Shown here piece by piece: positions 23,304 to 35,765 of a DNA stretch of 64,000 nucleotides. Source of the stretch: Filosporella fistucella. Taxonomy: Eukaryota; Ascomycota; Leotiomycetes; Helotiales. The notes below the pieces were generated by a model that had not been told where the DNA came from, searched no databases, and saw only the letters and a list, made by a program, of their open reading frames with translations. The stretch's first letter is position 1. Each line of letters starts with the position of its first letter. Made by a program: the position numbers and the translations under genes. The DNA lies in the NCBI GenBank assembly GCA_030077755.1, contig JAQJZZ010000015.1:620001-684000 (forward strand). The letters are read 5' to 3'.

Positions 23304-24850
23304 GTTGATTGAGGTTTGTGTCGGGTTTGGGTTTGAGGGGCTTGATGATAGATGTTGGATATTGTTTGAGCTGGGAGATGATGTTGGTGAGGATGAAATT
23401 GAATCGAGGAAAGAGCGTTAGGGTTATATACTACCCCTCTGTACCCTTCCTCTCATTTGCCTTTCTTATCTCAATTCAGTTTAGAGAAAAACGATAGCAC
23501 TCTCCCTTCCACTCCACCACTCCACAAACCGTGACATCGTGCTCGTTGAAGGCCCTACAATTGGATCCTTCGTATGCGAAGACGGGCAATTGCATTCTCT
23601 CGGTGAAAGTTAAAGATGCTGTGAAGCGGCGTAGATGTTCAGCGTTGTCTCTTCGTTTGTTAAACGATCGAAGCGGATGAAGCGGAAGCAGAAAAGAATA
23701 TATTCACTCCGAGACCATCAACTTCCAAACTTGGTAGTTTCCCTTGCATGTTTGTTTCCCAAGGAGCAACATTTCTCATTTGCTGAGATGTCCGAAAGCG
23801 AAGTCGAATCTGGAGATGCTCACGCTACACTCTTCGCCAAATAACTTTTGTACAACATGAGTTCGTGAGGCGAGTCAGCTCAGAAAGCTGTTGTACGACA
23901 GCTGCATATATTATCTGAGTAAGCTTAACATTAAATACCTGTCGATTGCTCCCAAATTGGCTAGCGTCTACGGGTATTTCGTGCATGCAGCGGAACATTT
24001 CCCCTCTTTCCCGCTTGGGAAGTCGGTATTGGCTTGGGACTCTGCTTACGGGAAGTAATGTCGAAAACGGGTTTGGGGGCCAGAGAGCTATTGGCAAGCT
24101 CGTACTCTGTAACGTAGCAGTTGTATATAGGCTAATGAAATTGAGTTCTTTATTTATGTGTATTAAGACCGAATGTCCGTAGATCGAGGGGAATTGGAAG
24201 GTAATGACCTAATGTAAAGTGATGGGAAAAACTGAATGCAACGCTAAGTGAGGAATACGAGGATGGTAGGCGTGATCAAGAAGAAGTATATTGGAATTGA
24301 CATCCAAGCGGACTTACTCGACTCCCGTCGATGCATGTTTCGAGGATAGGAGAGACATAGGGATCAATCTTCAGACTTGATGACATGATAAAATCAAAAG
24401 TCGATGCTGACAAAGAGGTTCGATGTCCGATCTTACATGCCTTTGAGGTTGCACCAAAATTGAATTGATTTTCCTCCGCTTCGCATGCTCTGCGTACTCC
24501 TCATAGGCCTTAACGATATACCTGGCTTTGGATGAGAGAAGTGCAAATTTTCAAACGATTGATTGAGACAACCATGAGACGCCATGCTTAGACGAAGGGA
24601 TAAACCATCTTGCCAAATCAACATTAATTCAACTTCCACACTGCTGAAATTTCATGCGCAGCTCATGGTGTAAGACTAACCTGCTCATCACTGCCTTGGA
24701 TCAAAGCTTAGTGATTTGCTCTTGGCGGTTTTGGAATACGCTTGGGTCCACCAGTTGAAGTAGTTGCATATCACGAATTGATCGAGGTATCGGTTGCATA
24801 AATGGCATTATCATGAGATGTAGACGTAAATTTCCAGCTTAAGTTGTTTT
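23304..24850. other. Intergenic stretch, no gene seen
   Basis: Short frames only (for example 23635-23844 plus), without motifs, splice support or recognisable domains. Confidence 0.5.
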
Positions 24851-26890
24851 TCAAGGAAAGGATCCATCACGCTCAGGTAGCCTGGCAGCCCAAGCTTCTC
24901 GGGAGCGATGAGCAAAGAGCGCAGTGAAAGGATCAAGCTCCGCAAGATTCTCAGTGGTAGTGAAGATTTCTTCCCAAAGCTGACGGAACGGTTTGTCGAG
25001 GAAAGTTTTGACCCAAAGTACTCTTTCTAGCGCATTTCTGAACTCGTCCCAAGTCGAAAGCTCAAGGTCCGCGATGACTGGTATCAGATGACCGACAAAC
25101 CACCCTCGTTCCGGTGAATTGAGACATGCTACTCCGCCAATTGCTAATGCCCAAACAAGGAGCTCATTCATGGGACCGAGCCGAGGAACGACTTTGCTTA
25201 CTGCAAATTTCAACTTATAGGCCAATGTGTTGATGGCCATAGTGGGGTCCGGCTGCCACAAAATATAAGCACTTGTCCCTGACAAGTTCGACGCGACACC
25301 AAATGCTTGAAATACAAATGGGAAGTGAGGACAACAGAAGAAACAGAGGACTAACATAGTGGTTATCAAAAGGAAGAAATATAAAAATAGCGATAGCGTA
25401 ACGGCACGCGTCAGATATATGGTAGAAGTCAGAATCTTGTTCAGAGACAAGCCTGACGTGTAGAACTCGTTGCAGAAGCAGATTTATAGTCCAGTGAATA
25501 TCGTTAGCTTGATCATATTTTCCAGGTATGAAATAAGAACGCGAGAAACATCGGGCTTCTTTAAGTATCTCTGCAACTTGCGGTTCCAAGCCACGCTGCG
25601 AAGCATCCACATATTTCTCTGATTCCAAGTAATCAATTTGATTTCTGGAAGGAAGCAAGGGAGATTGCGTGTCGCCATCTGGAGGAAATATTGATTCATG
25701 CATGGTGAGTAAGGAGAACCTTCAGTCGTGATATCAGTATGAAAAGTTTGATTTTTGACTAGAAAATGAGGGAACTTACCAATGAGCCACAATCGCAGTC
25801 ACCTTGCTTGACTCTTTGATCTTTGATAGACCGCCTCGAAGGTGTACCATCCTTTTCAAGCCATCAATATGCATCTTCACCATTGTCATATTTCCCTTAC
25901 CATACTACAACACGCATTAACACAACTTCCGTGCAATTATTACGAGCCATATCACCTCAAGAGCAGCCAAATTAGCCACTGCTGCAATCGTTTGGTTGGA
26001 TATCCCCATATTTGGATCCTGAACCCTATCTCGTAATTGCCGCATGACCTCTCGAGTGTATCTATCTGAGTGAAACACATTTGGAGCACCTTTCAGCCAC
26101 TCTAGTTCAACTGCACTGGACTGCAGCATGATGTGATGCAAAAAATGGTCACCTTGAATCATTGACCACCAACCCCGCACAAACGGGTTCGTGACTGGGC
26201 TGTGACCAGCCGGCACACAGACTTTCACAATTCCCGACAGATCTGTGTGGTATGTTAGTAAGATTCGGAGCCTAGTTTTAAGTGAAGAATTCGATCTCGG
26301 GATGTGGGAAAGAGATATCCTACAATGATGCAGCAGCTCGTTTGCATTGGGCAACGAGGTCTTCGTCTGGGTGTCGAAAGGATCCAGTAATACCGACCCA
26401 GGCGTGTTGGGAATGAACTGCTGTCTTGACAAGAGACCCAATTCAATAGACACATGCTCAACGGATACATGACCAGTCATCTGTGGTTTTGACTGCTTTC
26501 GACGCGTCTTTTTATGGCCAGGGTCACCATAGTCGTAGAAGCATTCCACCACCCTGTTGGCAAAGTAGACTTTGCATTTTCCGCAAACAGGGCGACCTTC
26601 ATCACACTGCACTAGTCAACGGTGGCAAAAAGAACCAGGCATAGAATTAATTGGATACCTTGACTTTTCGGAGTTTACACGTTTTGCAGCCTGGCTTTCA
26701 TTAGCACTTGTCGCTCTCATAGCAAAATCTTGAACCGTAAATGGCATGTATTGGGACAAATTCGAGCGACTGGGAATCGGCATACCCCCAGTCTCATTTG
26801 TGCCCGAGATCAACGCTTCAGTCACTCACCAGCTTTCGATTTCTTGGCTGTTCGGTTTGAAGTCCATTGCGGGGCATCATGTTCTTGCAT
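24851..26890 (-). CDS. Zn2Cys6 transcription factor with fungal-specific (Fungal_trans_2-like) domain
   Basis: Seven exons (26890-26830, 26690-26659, 26606-26324, 26242-25956, 25904-25780, 25719-25356, 25252-24851) give 517 residues. The binuclear cluster is split by introns. Once spliced it reads KKSKAGCKTCKLRKVKCDEG, with six ligands at C22, C25, C32, C39, C42 and C53; the last loop (10 residues) is long for the family. The regulatory domain is well preserved: ELLHHYLSGIVK, KMHIDGLKRMVHLRGGLSK, FIFLPFDNHYPDPTMAINTL and NSPERGWFVGHLIPVIADLE, each spanning or abutting a splice join. The first intron (26691-26829, 139 bp) is longest and least certain. Targets are unknown. It lies about 1.3 kb from the divergent tyrosinase gene, which is suggestive only. 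Confidence 0.85.
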
Positions 26891-28157
26891 TATGAAGATG
26901 TTCGAATAGGACCTCTCCAGATATCATTGAAGCAGGCATCGAGACGAAACTTGGTCCGGATGTTGGCCCTAATCAGTTTCCATGATCTATTCAGGGAAAA
27001 TGATCACTCCACGTCAAAAATAAAGTTTGTTGTCAGTTCCTTAGCGGCTCGCTCCTACCTTGGCGCGTTCTGCCCGGCACGTGATATCTTTTCGGTCTTC
27101 GGCCTTCCTGAAAAGGCATGAATTAGATAGATATCGTGTTATTGATGAGTTTAGGTTCGTTTAATGGTACTATTTCAATCACCTTGCTGCGGTACAACCA
27201 TGGAAGATTTGATGTGGAAAGAAATAATCACGAGGCTGCTAAAATACGTTTTGCCGGGCGAGTTTGGCAAGTCGATACCTTTCTTTGTCTCTTTCGTGCC
27301 ATTGTCAGTATCGAAGTTCCATCAATACTCGCCTCAAGACTCATGTCCAACCGGGTTCCTTCAGAATACGAATACATTTTGCTCGTACAGCAATGCTATA
27401 TGAACAAATATCCCTGAGCATTGCTTTTCTTCATTTACAAGATTTGCTTAGAACACACGTTTCATGGTTCTCCACTGCTCTACTCGTCAAGCTCTACCGT
27501 CCACTTCTAGTTCTACATGTTGTTTATAACAAATCTCATTTCCAATATACCTATATCCCGTGTCGCGTGGCAAAATTCTTTTATCTTTTGTCTTTAGAAA
27601 GAGTTGAGCCATCTCCAGTTTGATTCTGGTTGAGCAAAAGACGCGCAGCAAATTCCTTGCGATTCTATTAGGATACCTGAGCTGTTCTTCCAGGTGGACA
27701 TTTTATATCAACACCGACATTGGTCCAGAAAAGCAGCAAAGATTTCATGAGGTTTTCCACCCACTTTTCAATTACAGGGCACGTGGGATCCACGAGTGTG
27801 GGTGGCCTCAGCCTCAATCTGCAAATTTATGCTTGCTTGTCGTAATCTTCAAGGTCTGTCAGCCTTGGCAGTGGATCTCTGCAAAAAGTTCAGATGATAA
27901 CCCTTGGGAATGCTTGTCATGGTGTTGCGTATATTGCCAAGCTGTGGATGACTATGGATATTGAGGGCCTGAATTTCAAAATAAGAATTCTTAGAGTAAT
28001 TTTGGATGGAGAATGACGTTTCGTGTATCAGTATAGCGAAACACCTTTTTTCAAGCTTAATATCTTACTGAATACGCAACTTTCGTTGCGATATCTATTT
28101 AATTGTAGCTTTTCCAACAGATTCAATAGGATCCGCACACACACTACAAATTCTACA
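26891..28157. other. Divergent intergenic region between regulator and tyrosinase
   Basis: About 1.27 kb between two divergent genes, so it should hold both promoters. Several overlapping plus-strand frames (27136-27964) have odd composition and no motifs. They may be a relic or noise and are not called. Confidence 0.45.
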
Positions 28158-29327
28158 ATGCTTTTCTGCCAGGTCCTTTTCGGGCTCTTCACCCTCGCAT
28201 CAGCAACACCATTTATTGCCTACCCCTATGCTAACAATACCAACACTTCAACTTCAGCAAACACAACCAATCTTCCAGGTCACTATCTGCCTGAAAGTAT
28301 CACTAGTCGAACATTCTTCAACGGAACTTGTACTCCCGAAACACTCCGCATCAGAAAAGAATGGCGCTCTCTCACCCACACCGAGAAAACCGCTTTTATC
28401 GACGCAGAACTCTGTCTCATGTCTCTTCCCAACAAAACCTCTCTTCCTGGTGCTACTAACAGGTTCGATGATTTCCAAGCCGCTCATCAACAAGGAACAA
28501 ACACAACATATGGAGATGTGATCCATTATACAGTACGAAACCATTTACTCTCTCTTCCTATCTCTTGACCCCTAATTCTTACTCTGTTCATTCATTTCCT
28601 TTTTTTTTCAGCTTGCAGACACAAAGATTTAACAGAACCCAAGGGCCAATTCCTCCCCTGGCACCGCTGGCAACTCCACGCCTTCGAAACCGCTCTCAAA
28701 ACCGAGTGCGGCTTCAACGGCACTCTTCCCTGGTGGGACGAAGCCCTCGACGCCGCCTCAGGAAACTTCTTCCAATCCGACATGTGGACCGACCTCTACT
28801 TCGGCGGCAACGGTTCTTCTCCCTCTTCATGCGTAACAAGTGGTCCTTTCGCCAACCGCACCCTACACATCGGTCCCCTCGAAGAAACAACAAATTATTG
28901 TTTCGCGCGTTCCTTCAACCAAACCAAAGGTCTCTCCTACGGTGTCCGCTCTCACATCGATGACTGCTACGCCTATGGCAGCGACTCTTTCAGCGATTTC
29001 TATTCCTGCATGGCGTACTATCCACACATAGCAGGCCATCAAGCTGTAGGCGGCGTGATGACAGATGTTGATTCCTCACCTGGTGATCCAGTCTTTTATC
29101 TGCATCATAATTATTTAGATCGGGTTTACTGGGAGTGGCAACAGATAGATCCGGTTGGGAGATTAGACTTGATAGAAGGGAATACTACTGTTACGGAACC
29201 GGAAGGGGGATGGGTAGCGTTGGAGAAGGAGACGGAGATGAGTATGTGGGGGGTGGTGGAGGAGGTGAAAATTGGGGAGGTGTTGAATGCGCAGGGAGGG
29301 TATTTGTGTTATGCTTTTGAGTATTAG
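28158..29327 (+). CDS. Secreted short tyrosinase (type-3 copper oxidase)
   Basis: Two exons (28158-28532 and 28644-29327) give 352 residues. The 111 bp intron (GTACGA donor, CCCAAG acceptor) was chosen because it restores HYTGQFLPWHRWQLHAFE; nearer AG sites break the frame. The start ATG at 28158 gives a signal peptide (MLFCQVLFGLFTLASATPF). The CuA ligands appear as H110, H123 and H132. CuB appears as PHIAGH (H253, H257) and DPVFYLHHNYLDRVYW (H279/H280). Several N-glycosylation sites (NNT, NTT, NGT, NRT) fit secretion. The enzyme should oxidise phenols to quinones, as in melanin formation or phenolic detoxification. There is no long C-terminal extension, so it is a short-type enzyme. Physiological substrate unknown. 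Confidence 0.9.
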
Positions 29328-29754
29328 AATATAGAGTGCAGGATGGATTGGAGAACGCGGGTGGGGTAAAGACTGGCCAGACAGCATAGTGGTTGATCAA
29401 ATGAATGAGGTCAAATAATGATAGTCAATGGACACTATATGAGACAAGATCTGAATTATTGAGCGAGAAAGTATTGGAGCTCAAATTCGAACTTTAGCAG
29501 GAAGGAATCTAAACGCCACTTTTTGGCTTTCACATCCAAAGCACAATCAATCAAAGCCAGACCGTCTCGAGCTAATGCTCCATGTTTAAAGCTCAATATG
29601 CATGCCATATGCACAACCCAAACACTTTGGCTTATTACTCCCAGTCATCCCTCAAACTCCAGCTCCCATGCTCCGGTATCCAACCATCCAAAGCCAAAGC
29701 TACAGCGCAAACACAAGTCATAAACACATATCTACATCCCATGCATTGAGTCCC
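29328..29754. other. Convergent intergenic region
   Basis: The 3' ends of the tyrosinase and CDC45 genes face each other here. No gene or structured element was seen. Confidence 0.5.
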
Positions 29755-32435
29755 TCAACCAACCACCGTTTTCTGACTCAAGCTTTCTAGGAATCCCACT
29801 AGATCCTCTCGTTTGACTTCCACAACGCAAGATTCGAAATTATCAATACGCAAGCGGGCATTGGTTTCTGCCACCACTTCTTGAAAAGCATTACCGAATT
29901 TGTTGCGGCCATATCCTCTTACTTGCGTCTTCTCATCCTCTTCTTCGTCGGATTCATCGTCATCTGATGAATCAGAACCCTCCGATTCTGTCTCATCTTC
30001 ATCATCGTCAGCGTCCTCTCCAAGAGCTAGTCGTCGAGCTTCTCTCTTTTGCTCGCGCACTTTCTCTTTGTTCTGACGTTTGACTTCACGAGCTTTTTCT
30101 TTCGCTTCTCGTTTTTCCTTTTTCTCCTTTGCAAGTTGACGGTCACCGAATCCCATCCCACCGCCTCCACCACCTCCGGTACCCACAACGACGTAGACAC
30201 CTCTAGTTTCATTCAAGCCAGCAACGACTAGAGGTGTTCCACGTCCTCCCCGACCTAGTTTTCCCTTGCTTTCGCGTTCCTGTTCTGCAATCGCTTCTCC
30301 AATCCAAAGTGCGAGTTTAGTAAGAGCAGCTGGATGGGTGAACAGTTGCACATCTGGCCCTTCGTTAACAACACACATTCGATACCCTTGTAAGTTCCGG
30401 ATGTTGTGCTTTCGCAGGACAGAAGTCCCAGTGCGAAGAATAGCTCGATGAAGATGTTGGGCGGTTGGAAGAGCAACTTTGAGGGCTTCGATGCTATTAT
30501 CATGTTAGTCATTGCCGATTTTCAAAAAAAAATTGGGTTCTTACTCAGCAAGCGCATCATATGCCTCCCAGAACCTGCTGACCCATTCCTCACCCTCAAG
30601 TGTACCATCCTCATCAGTCTTCTCTTTCACCTCTCTCCCTCTCTCATTTTCGATTGCGTTTACTGAGTTTTTGCCAACCTCAAGGATAGCACCAACTACA
30701 ACCCCTACGTCCTGGGCACTAAGCGTCGCTCGCCAACCCCAACTTCTGACAAAACCCCAACCCTCTTTTGTTCCCCCTCGATCCTTTCCATCCGTGTCGG
30801 CACCAGGTACTAAATCATCCAATCCATACAGTTCTGCGTACTTGAGTAACTTTGTTCTTAAACTGCGTTTAAGTTCCATATCCATATGCGTATAACTTTG
30901 CTTGCATTGGACCAGACTGATACCCATTTTTGCAAGTAGTTTGTGGAGGCGTTTTATCCCATTCTCTGACCATATATGCAAACGTGCTGAGACATACGGA
31001 GAATGCAGCATACTATCGTAAAGACTCCAGTGCCGAATGAGAAGAAATTTTGGCTCTGGAGACAATCTAATGCTGTTGTCGGTAGGACTTCTGGCCGTTG
31101 TAGGAATGATACCGCTGTTTTCTGGTGATATGCCTCGATTTGCATTGAAGCTCGAGTCGGACAATTCAGGAGGATTCAAACGTCGAACTTCATCCCGTAG
31201 TAACTGTCGTATTCGTGATCCACGAGTGCCAAGCCAGCCTTTTGGAGATGTTGATGTTCGTTGCGTTGTAACAGCTACACCAACCGAGGATCGACCATAT
31301 AGATCCAATGATGTGACTCCCACGATGGTCATCCATAATAGATCGTTATCTTCCCGACCAAGTTCCGATGCCAGGGAATACATCATGGACGAAATTGGTT
31401 CGGAGTATGATGCACCAAGAGAATAATACGCGTCCAGTACGGCTTCATGTTTTCTCCTAAGCTTCAGTAATCTTCGTCTTAACGTTCGTGCAGAAGGCTG
31501 CTTTGGTGGTTGTGCGGGAGTCGGGGATACGGATCGAGAGGGGCTGGATGCCAATGCGGAGTTGAGAGAGAGAAGACCGCGCTGTCTTGGTCGTGAAGGG
31601 GAATCTGGTATGGGGGTTGACTGGTAGTGTTAGCTAGTACATAAAATCAAGTAAAAATTTAGCATACCGAATTACTTCGTCGCTTTTGACGAGGTCTATC
31701 CTCGTCTTCACTGCTCTCGTCATCCTCCTCTCGGTCTGACCACGACTTTCGTTTTTGTCCAGGCTTGGGCATTGCAGAAGCGTCATCGCTCTCACTCTCT
31801 GTATCACTGCCTTCAATATCGTCACCGTCCTCTTCTATTTCCGGCATATCCACCAGAGCAAGATACGCATCTCTTTCTGCTGCTAAATCTTCTTCAATAT
31901 CGCCGTCATCAAAAACAATGATGCCACCTTTCCCTGGTTTGTAGCCACGATTGATCTTTCCACTTTCGACTCCGACGAGTTGTGGATTAACCAGTTCTCC
32001 ATCTTGCTCGATTTGTGGTAAAGATGGGTGTCCGCCAAAGACATTGCCCAAATTCCATGGGCGTCGTGCGTCAATACACCAAACTTCTACACCACCGTAG
32101 CTGATCTCGTCCCCTTCAACCTCAATACCAAGCAAGACTCCCAAGTCCACAAGTCCCCCGACACCAAGACAAACCACAATACCCCCACTACCTCCTTCAC
32201 TTTCCATCATGGGTCGAATAACATTTCGCCCAGCCTTTTCCAGATCGCTATAACCAGCAATGGGCTGTATCTTGTGTGGAATATAGTCCCGCTTCAGAAG
32301 ATGTGTGAGAATTCGACAACCACATAGTGCATCTGGTTCCAAAGAAGCGAGGATTATTACTGGAGGCGAGAGAGGATGGTGGGTTCGTTGAAGATGCTGG
32401 TAGAGAGTAGAGATGAGGGAACGCGGAAGATACAT
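29755..32435 (-). CDS. CDC45: CDC45, DNA replication initiation factor
   Basis: Three exons (32435-31668, 31620-30545, 30493-29755) give 860 residues. Introns are 47 bp (31621-31667) and 51 bp (30494-30544, GACTAACAT branch). The N-terminus MYLPRSLISTLYQHL, followed by LEPDALCGCRILTHLLKRDY, is the CDC45 hallmark (inactive DHH-like fold). The middle has an acidic Ser/Asp/Glu-rich linker ending in a basic KRRS patch. The C-terminal half contains the family segments WLGTRGSRIRQLLRDEV and MDMELKRSLRTKLLKYAELY. A Lys/Arg-rich stretch followed by an Asp/Glu-rich run sits near the C-terminus, after GGGGGGGMGFGDRQLAKEKK. CDC45 is part of the CMG replicative helicase with MCM2-7 and GINS and is essential. 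Confidence in the assignment is high. Confidence 0.93.
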
Positions 32436-33938
32436 GTTGATTGTATTTCCCGCGTACTAACACACATGCTATGTTGTAGAGATTCGAATTGAGTGTTTGA
32501 ATTTTGATTTTTGGCTTAGTGGAGGAGAGAAACGCGGTAGGAAAAAGATCCTATAGACGCGTTTGCTACTTCGAGGAGATGAGTTATTGCAGACGGATCG
32601 CCATATAGAATTTGAATTGAGAAGTTATAGTTATGTGTTTGCTTTTCCTCTGCATTCGAATTCTCAAAGTCGGAATCTGCGAGACTGCTTGAAGTGATGG
32701 TAGGTACTTTGGCGATGTTTGCTTGGTGTGTTCTTCAGTCGCGATTCCAATTTGGACGACGCGACCTGGTCCGGCGCTAAAAATTTGGCAGCCGAACATC
32801 ACCCAATTTCCCACTCACCTTGGGTCTTTGTCCGATGTCATCAAATTTGCAACTTAATCTGATGCTGATACTAGTTGGCATTTTCCACTCATTATACGGT
32901 GTTGAATTTGTCGTCTAGACCTCACTGCTCCGCGGAACCTTCTTGCAATAAAATGAAAAGACTACTCACAACTCTAGGCATAGTCACGTGTCGCCACGCA
33001 TAAACCCAGCTAGCGACCTAGGAATTGTGCAAGGAGATGCACAATTCTTGCCGTCGAAGTATCGAAGAAATTGAGCGCATTGACAGAACCGGATATCTGT
33101 GTGCCATCCACTTCGTCCTCACAAGCAGCAGTTGTCGATTAGGTTCTATACTTCAGAAGATACTGCTCTTACTAATCACTGACTTAGTTCATCGAGGCCA
33201 AATTCAAAGGTATGATGGCCATATCTCTCAACCTATACTTACGTCCAGCTACAACCCGTCCCTTCAGTATCCATAGTCATCGACCAATCCATCATTCGGA
33301 AATTCAACTAAAGTTGTTATACGTCAACTCGCTGAATCTTTTGCTGCTACCTTGTTCCTATTCGCTCTGCACTGTCTTAGACTGTCATTCTCTTTGCTCG
33401 CTCAAAGGGGAATAGAGAATTCTCTGAACTTTTCAAGAAAGAGTTCAATAATGAATATTGACATATTCCCTGGATTTTTTTTACTCTCTTCATACGTTCA
33501 TTTTATGTCTGCATTTCACGGAGTCTGTTCTCGGGTGTTTAGGTATTCTTCAATTAAGTTCATTGATGAAATGCACCATCCCAACGACATTCGTCAGTAG
33601 ATTGAAAGCTCTACCAAGGCCCTGGGACAGTGGCTCGATCCAAATGCAGCAGAAATATCTCTCAGCACCCTGCCAAATGCTTCGATAGGAATCACAATTC
33701 CATTCGTCGAATATAGCCCGTTTCATTATCCCCATCAAATCTTTGGTCGATGCATTCTCAACGTACCATCTTTCTCGAGAGTTAATATAAATGAACACCA
33801 CTATTCCTACGGATACCAAGCAACTGTTGGCTACGCTTAGACCAAATCCTAAGACAATCTTCACATCAGCAACTTCCTTTCGATATCAGAAATCCTACAA
33901 ATCCAGCAGGACAAATGCCATTTACATCTCTAACAGAA
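32436..33938. other. Intergenic stretch, no gene seen
   Basis: This includes the presumed CDC45 promoter. A minus-strand frame at 33550-33864 (MGIMKRAIFDEWNCDSYRS) reads somewhat like protein but has no recognised relatives or splice context. Confidence 0.45.
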
Positions 33939-35069
33939 TGTAGGACTTTATCAAAACGCGACCCGAAAATCTAGAAAAATCGCTTCAGAAAACCGATTCT
34001 TCACCACCAAATAGAATTTCGAATATCGATTTCTTGAAGCATCGCCAATTTTCAGATGCAACTTACCCCACACGCCAAAAACGCCTCCATGTCATTTCCC
34101 CTAACGTTCGGCTGCGTTTCCATCGCGTGGTCCTGGCATATGTAAATCAGATGTTTCAGCAAAGTATATCACCCTCTTCCCCAACTTTCTCACCTTCTAT
34201 AAATATGTAATTAATGCATCACAGTCTCGGGCATAAATCTTATCACATACTACATCCCCAACGTTCTCGAAAATCAAGTCGGTCTCGGCGCCACCCTGGC
34301 GAAACTCATAGCTGCCTGCAACGGCACCGAATATTTCCTCGCAAGCTGGTTCGCCGTCTTCACCGTTGAGCGATTCGGTCGTCGCCAGCTAATGCTCTTC
34401 GGCGCAGCGGGGATGTCTGGCTCAATGGTTATTCTCGCAATCGCAGACTCAATTGGGGGAACTAAGGCCGGGATAGCACAAACAGTGTTTAATACTTTCT
34501 TTGCGAGTGGATGGTTGGGTATGACTTGGCTATATCCTGCTGGTAGGTTTCACTTTTAAAGTGATGATTTGAGAGGGATAAGGCTGATGATATCTAGAAA
34601 TCGTACCGTTGAAAATTAGAGCCCCTGCTAATGCTTTGAGTACGTCTGGGAACTGGTTGTTCAATTTCATGGTTGTGATGATTACACCTGTTGCATTTAA
34701 TAATATAGGATATCAAACCTATATCATCTTCGCAGTAATGTAAGTCCTTTCCCTCTTCGTTCCCCTTTTGTCCCCCTTCCCACCCCCGCCGGCCATAGCA
34801 ACCACACTAACCCTCCACCTAGCAACGCATTCATCTTCCCCGTCGTCTACTTCTTCTACCCCGAAACCGCGTACCGCTCCCTTGGAGAAATGGACAACAT
34901 ATTCCAGAAAACAACGAGTATATTTAGTACAGTGAAACAAGCTAAAGAGGAACCGAGACGGTATGGCAAGAATGGGGAGGTGCTTATTGAGTATGAGGAG
35001 ACGGAGGAACATAAGAGGAGGAAGAGCGAGGCGGGATTTGACCATGTTGAGGCTAAGTTGAGAGGATAA
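33939..35069 (+). pseudogene. Sugar transporter (MFS, STL1-like) lacking its N-terminal half
   Basis: Exons end at 34163 and span 34225-34542, 34598-34739 and 34823-35069. They encode the second half of an MFS sugar transporter: VNQMFQQISGINLITYYIPN, FTVERFGRRQLMLFGAAGMS, MTWLYPAEIVPLKIRAPANA and FPVVYFFYPETAYRSLGEMD. Introns are 61, 55 and 83 bp with normal ends, and the frame is intact to TAA at 35067-35069. Upstream of about 34095 the frame stays open to 33939 but loses family resemblance. Helices 1-6, needed for transport, were not found in the preceding kilobase. I read it as a truncated relic; a distant or divergent first exon is the alternative. Confidence 0.6.
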
Positions 35070-35765
35070 AAGGAGGGGTTGGGGAGATGGAAGATGGTAG
35101 GTAAGGTGGGAGTATGGAGAGGGGTGGTTATTGATCATAGCGCGGGGGGGGGGTTCTGAAACGTTGATCTAGAGTAGGAGATGAAATATATAAAGAATAT
35201 ACAGAAATAAGGCATTTGTACTATACAGTTCAAGCACATCCATTCTCTACACTAGCGAAAGTAAGTCCCGTGAAATAAGAAACATGAAATTTCTTTTTCC
35301 TGACCCCAAAAGTCAAGTGACCAAATATGTATGCAAGTCATGGATAGTAACATCTCGCTTGCCCAGGGCGCAGAAGAACTCGCACCAAATTTTCCGAAGT
35401 TGGAAACGGCAAATAATTGCCGATACAAGGGTGAAAACCTAAATATTGGGAATCTCATGCATGTTGAGAATTCGCACGCGAGACCATTCCCAATACCCAG
35501 TGTATGGATTTCTTTCAGAGTTTGATATTACCGGACATTTCTCCGGTCAATTTCACAGGTGTGTAGAATTCATGATATGTTTGTAGGAAGGAATCAGATG
35601 TTCGTTCGTCGATATTACTACATAACTCATTGCTTGCGCATTCCCTACCGAATCCATTCGTATATGTCCTCGCGTTTTCCCCATCCTTAAAACGCCATGT
35701 ATATACAAATACAAATTACCTTCCCCCTCCCATCCCATCCCTTTCATTTCAATACAAATACAAAC
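35070..35765. other. Convergent intergenic region with a run of ten G
   Basis: A homopolymer of ten G occupies 35144-35153, a likely spot for length variation or sequencing error. No gene was seen. Confidence 0.5.

Noticed and set aside
25253..25355. Continuous reading through this segment into the last exon of the Zn2Cys6 gene
   Set aside because: Reading through gives a non-conserved hydrophobic insert; splicing it out restores FDNHYPDPTMAINTL of the family.
27136..27964. Overlapping plus-strand frames between the Zn2Cys6 gene and the tyrosinase
   Set aside because: Several frames overlap with no family motif or consistent exon structure; probably non-coding or too decayed to call.
33550..33864. 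Minus-strand 104-codon frame upstream of the truncated transporter
   Set aside because: Reads slightly protein-like but no relatives recognised, and no start or splice context.
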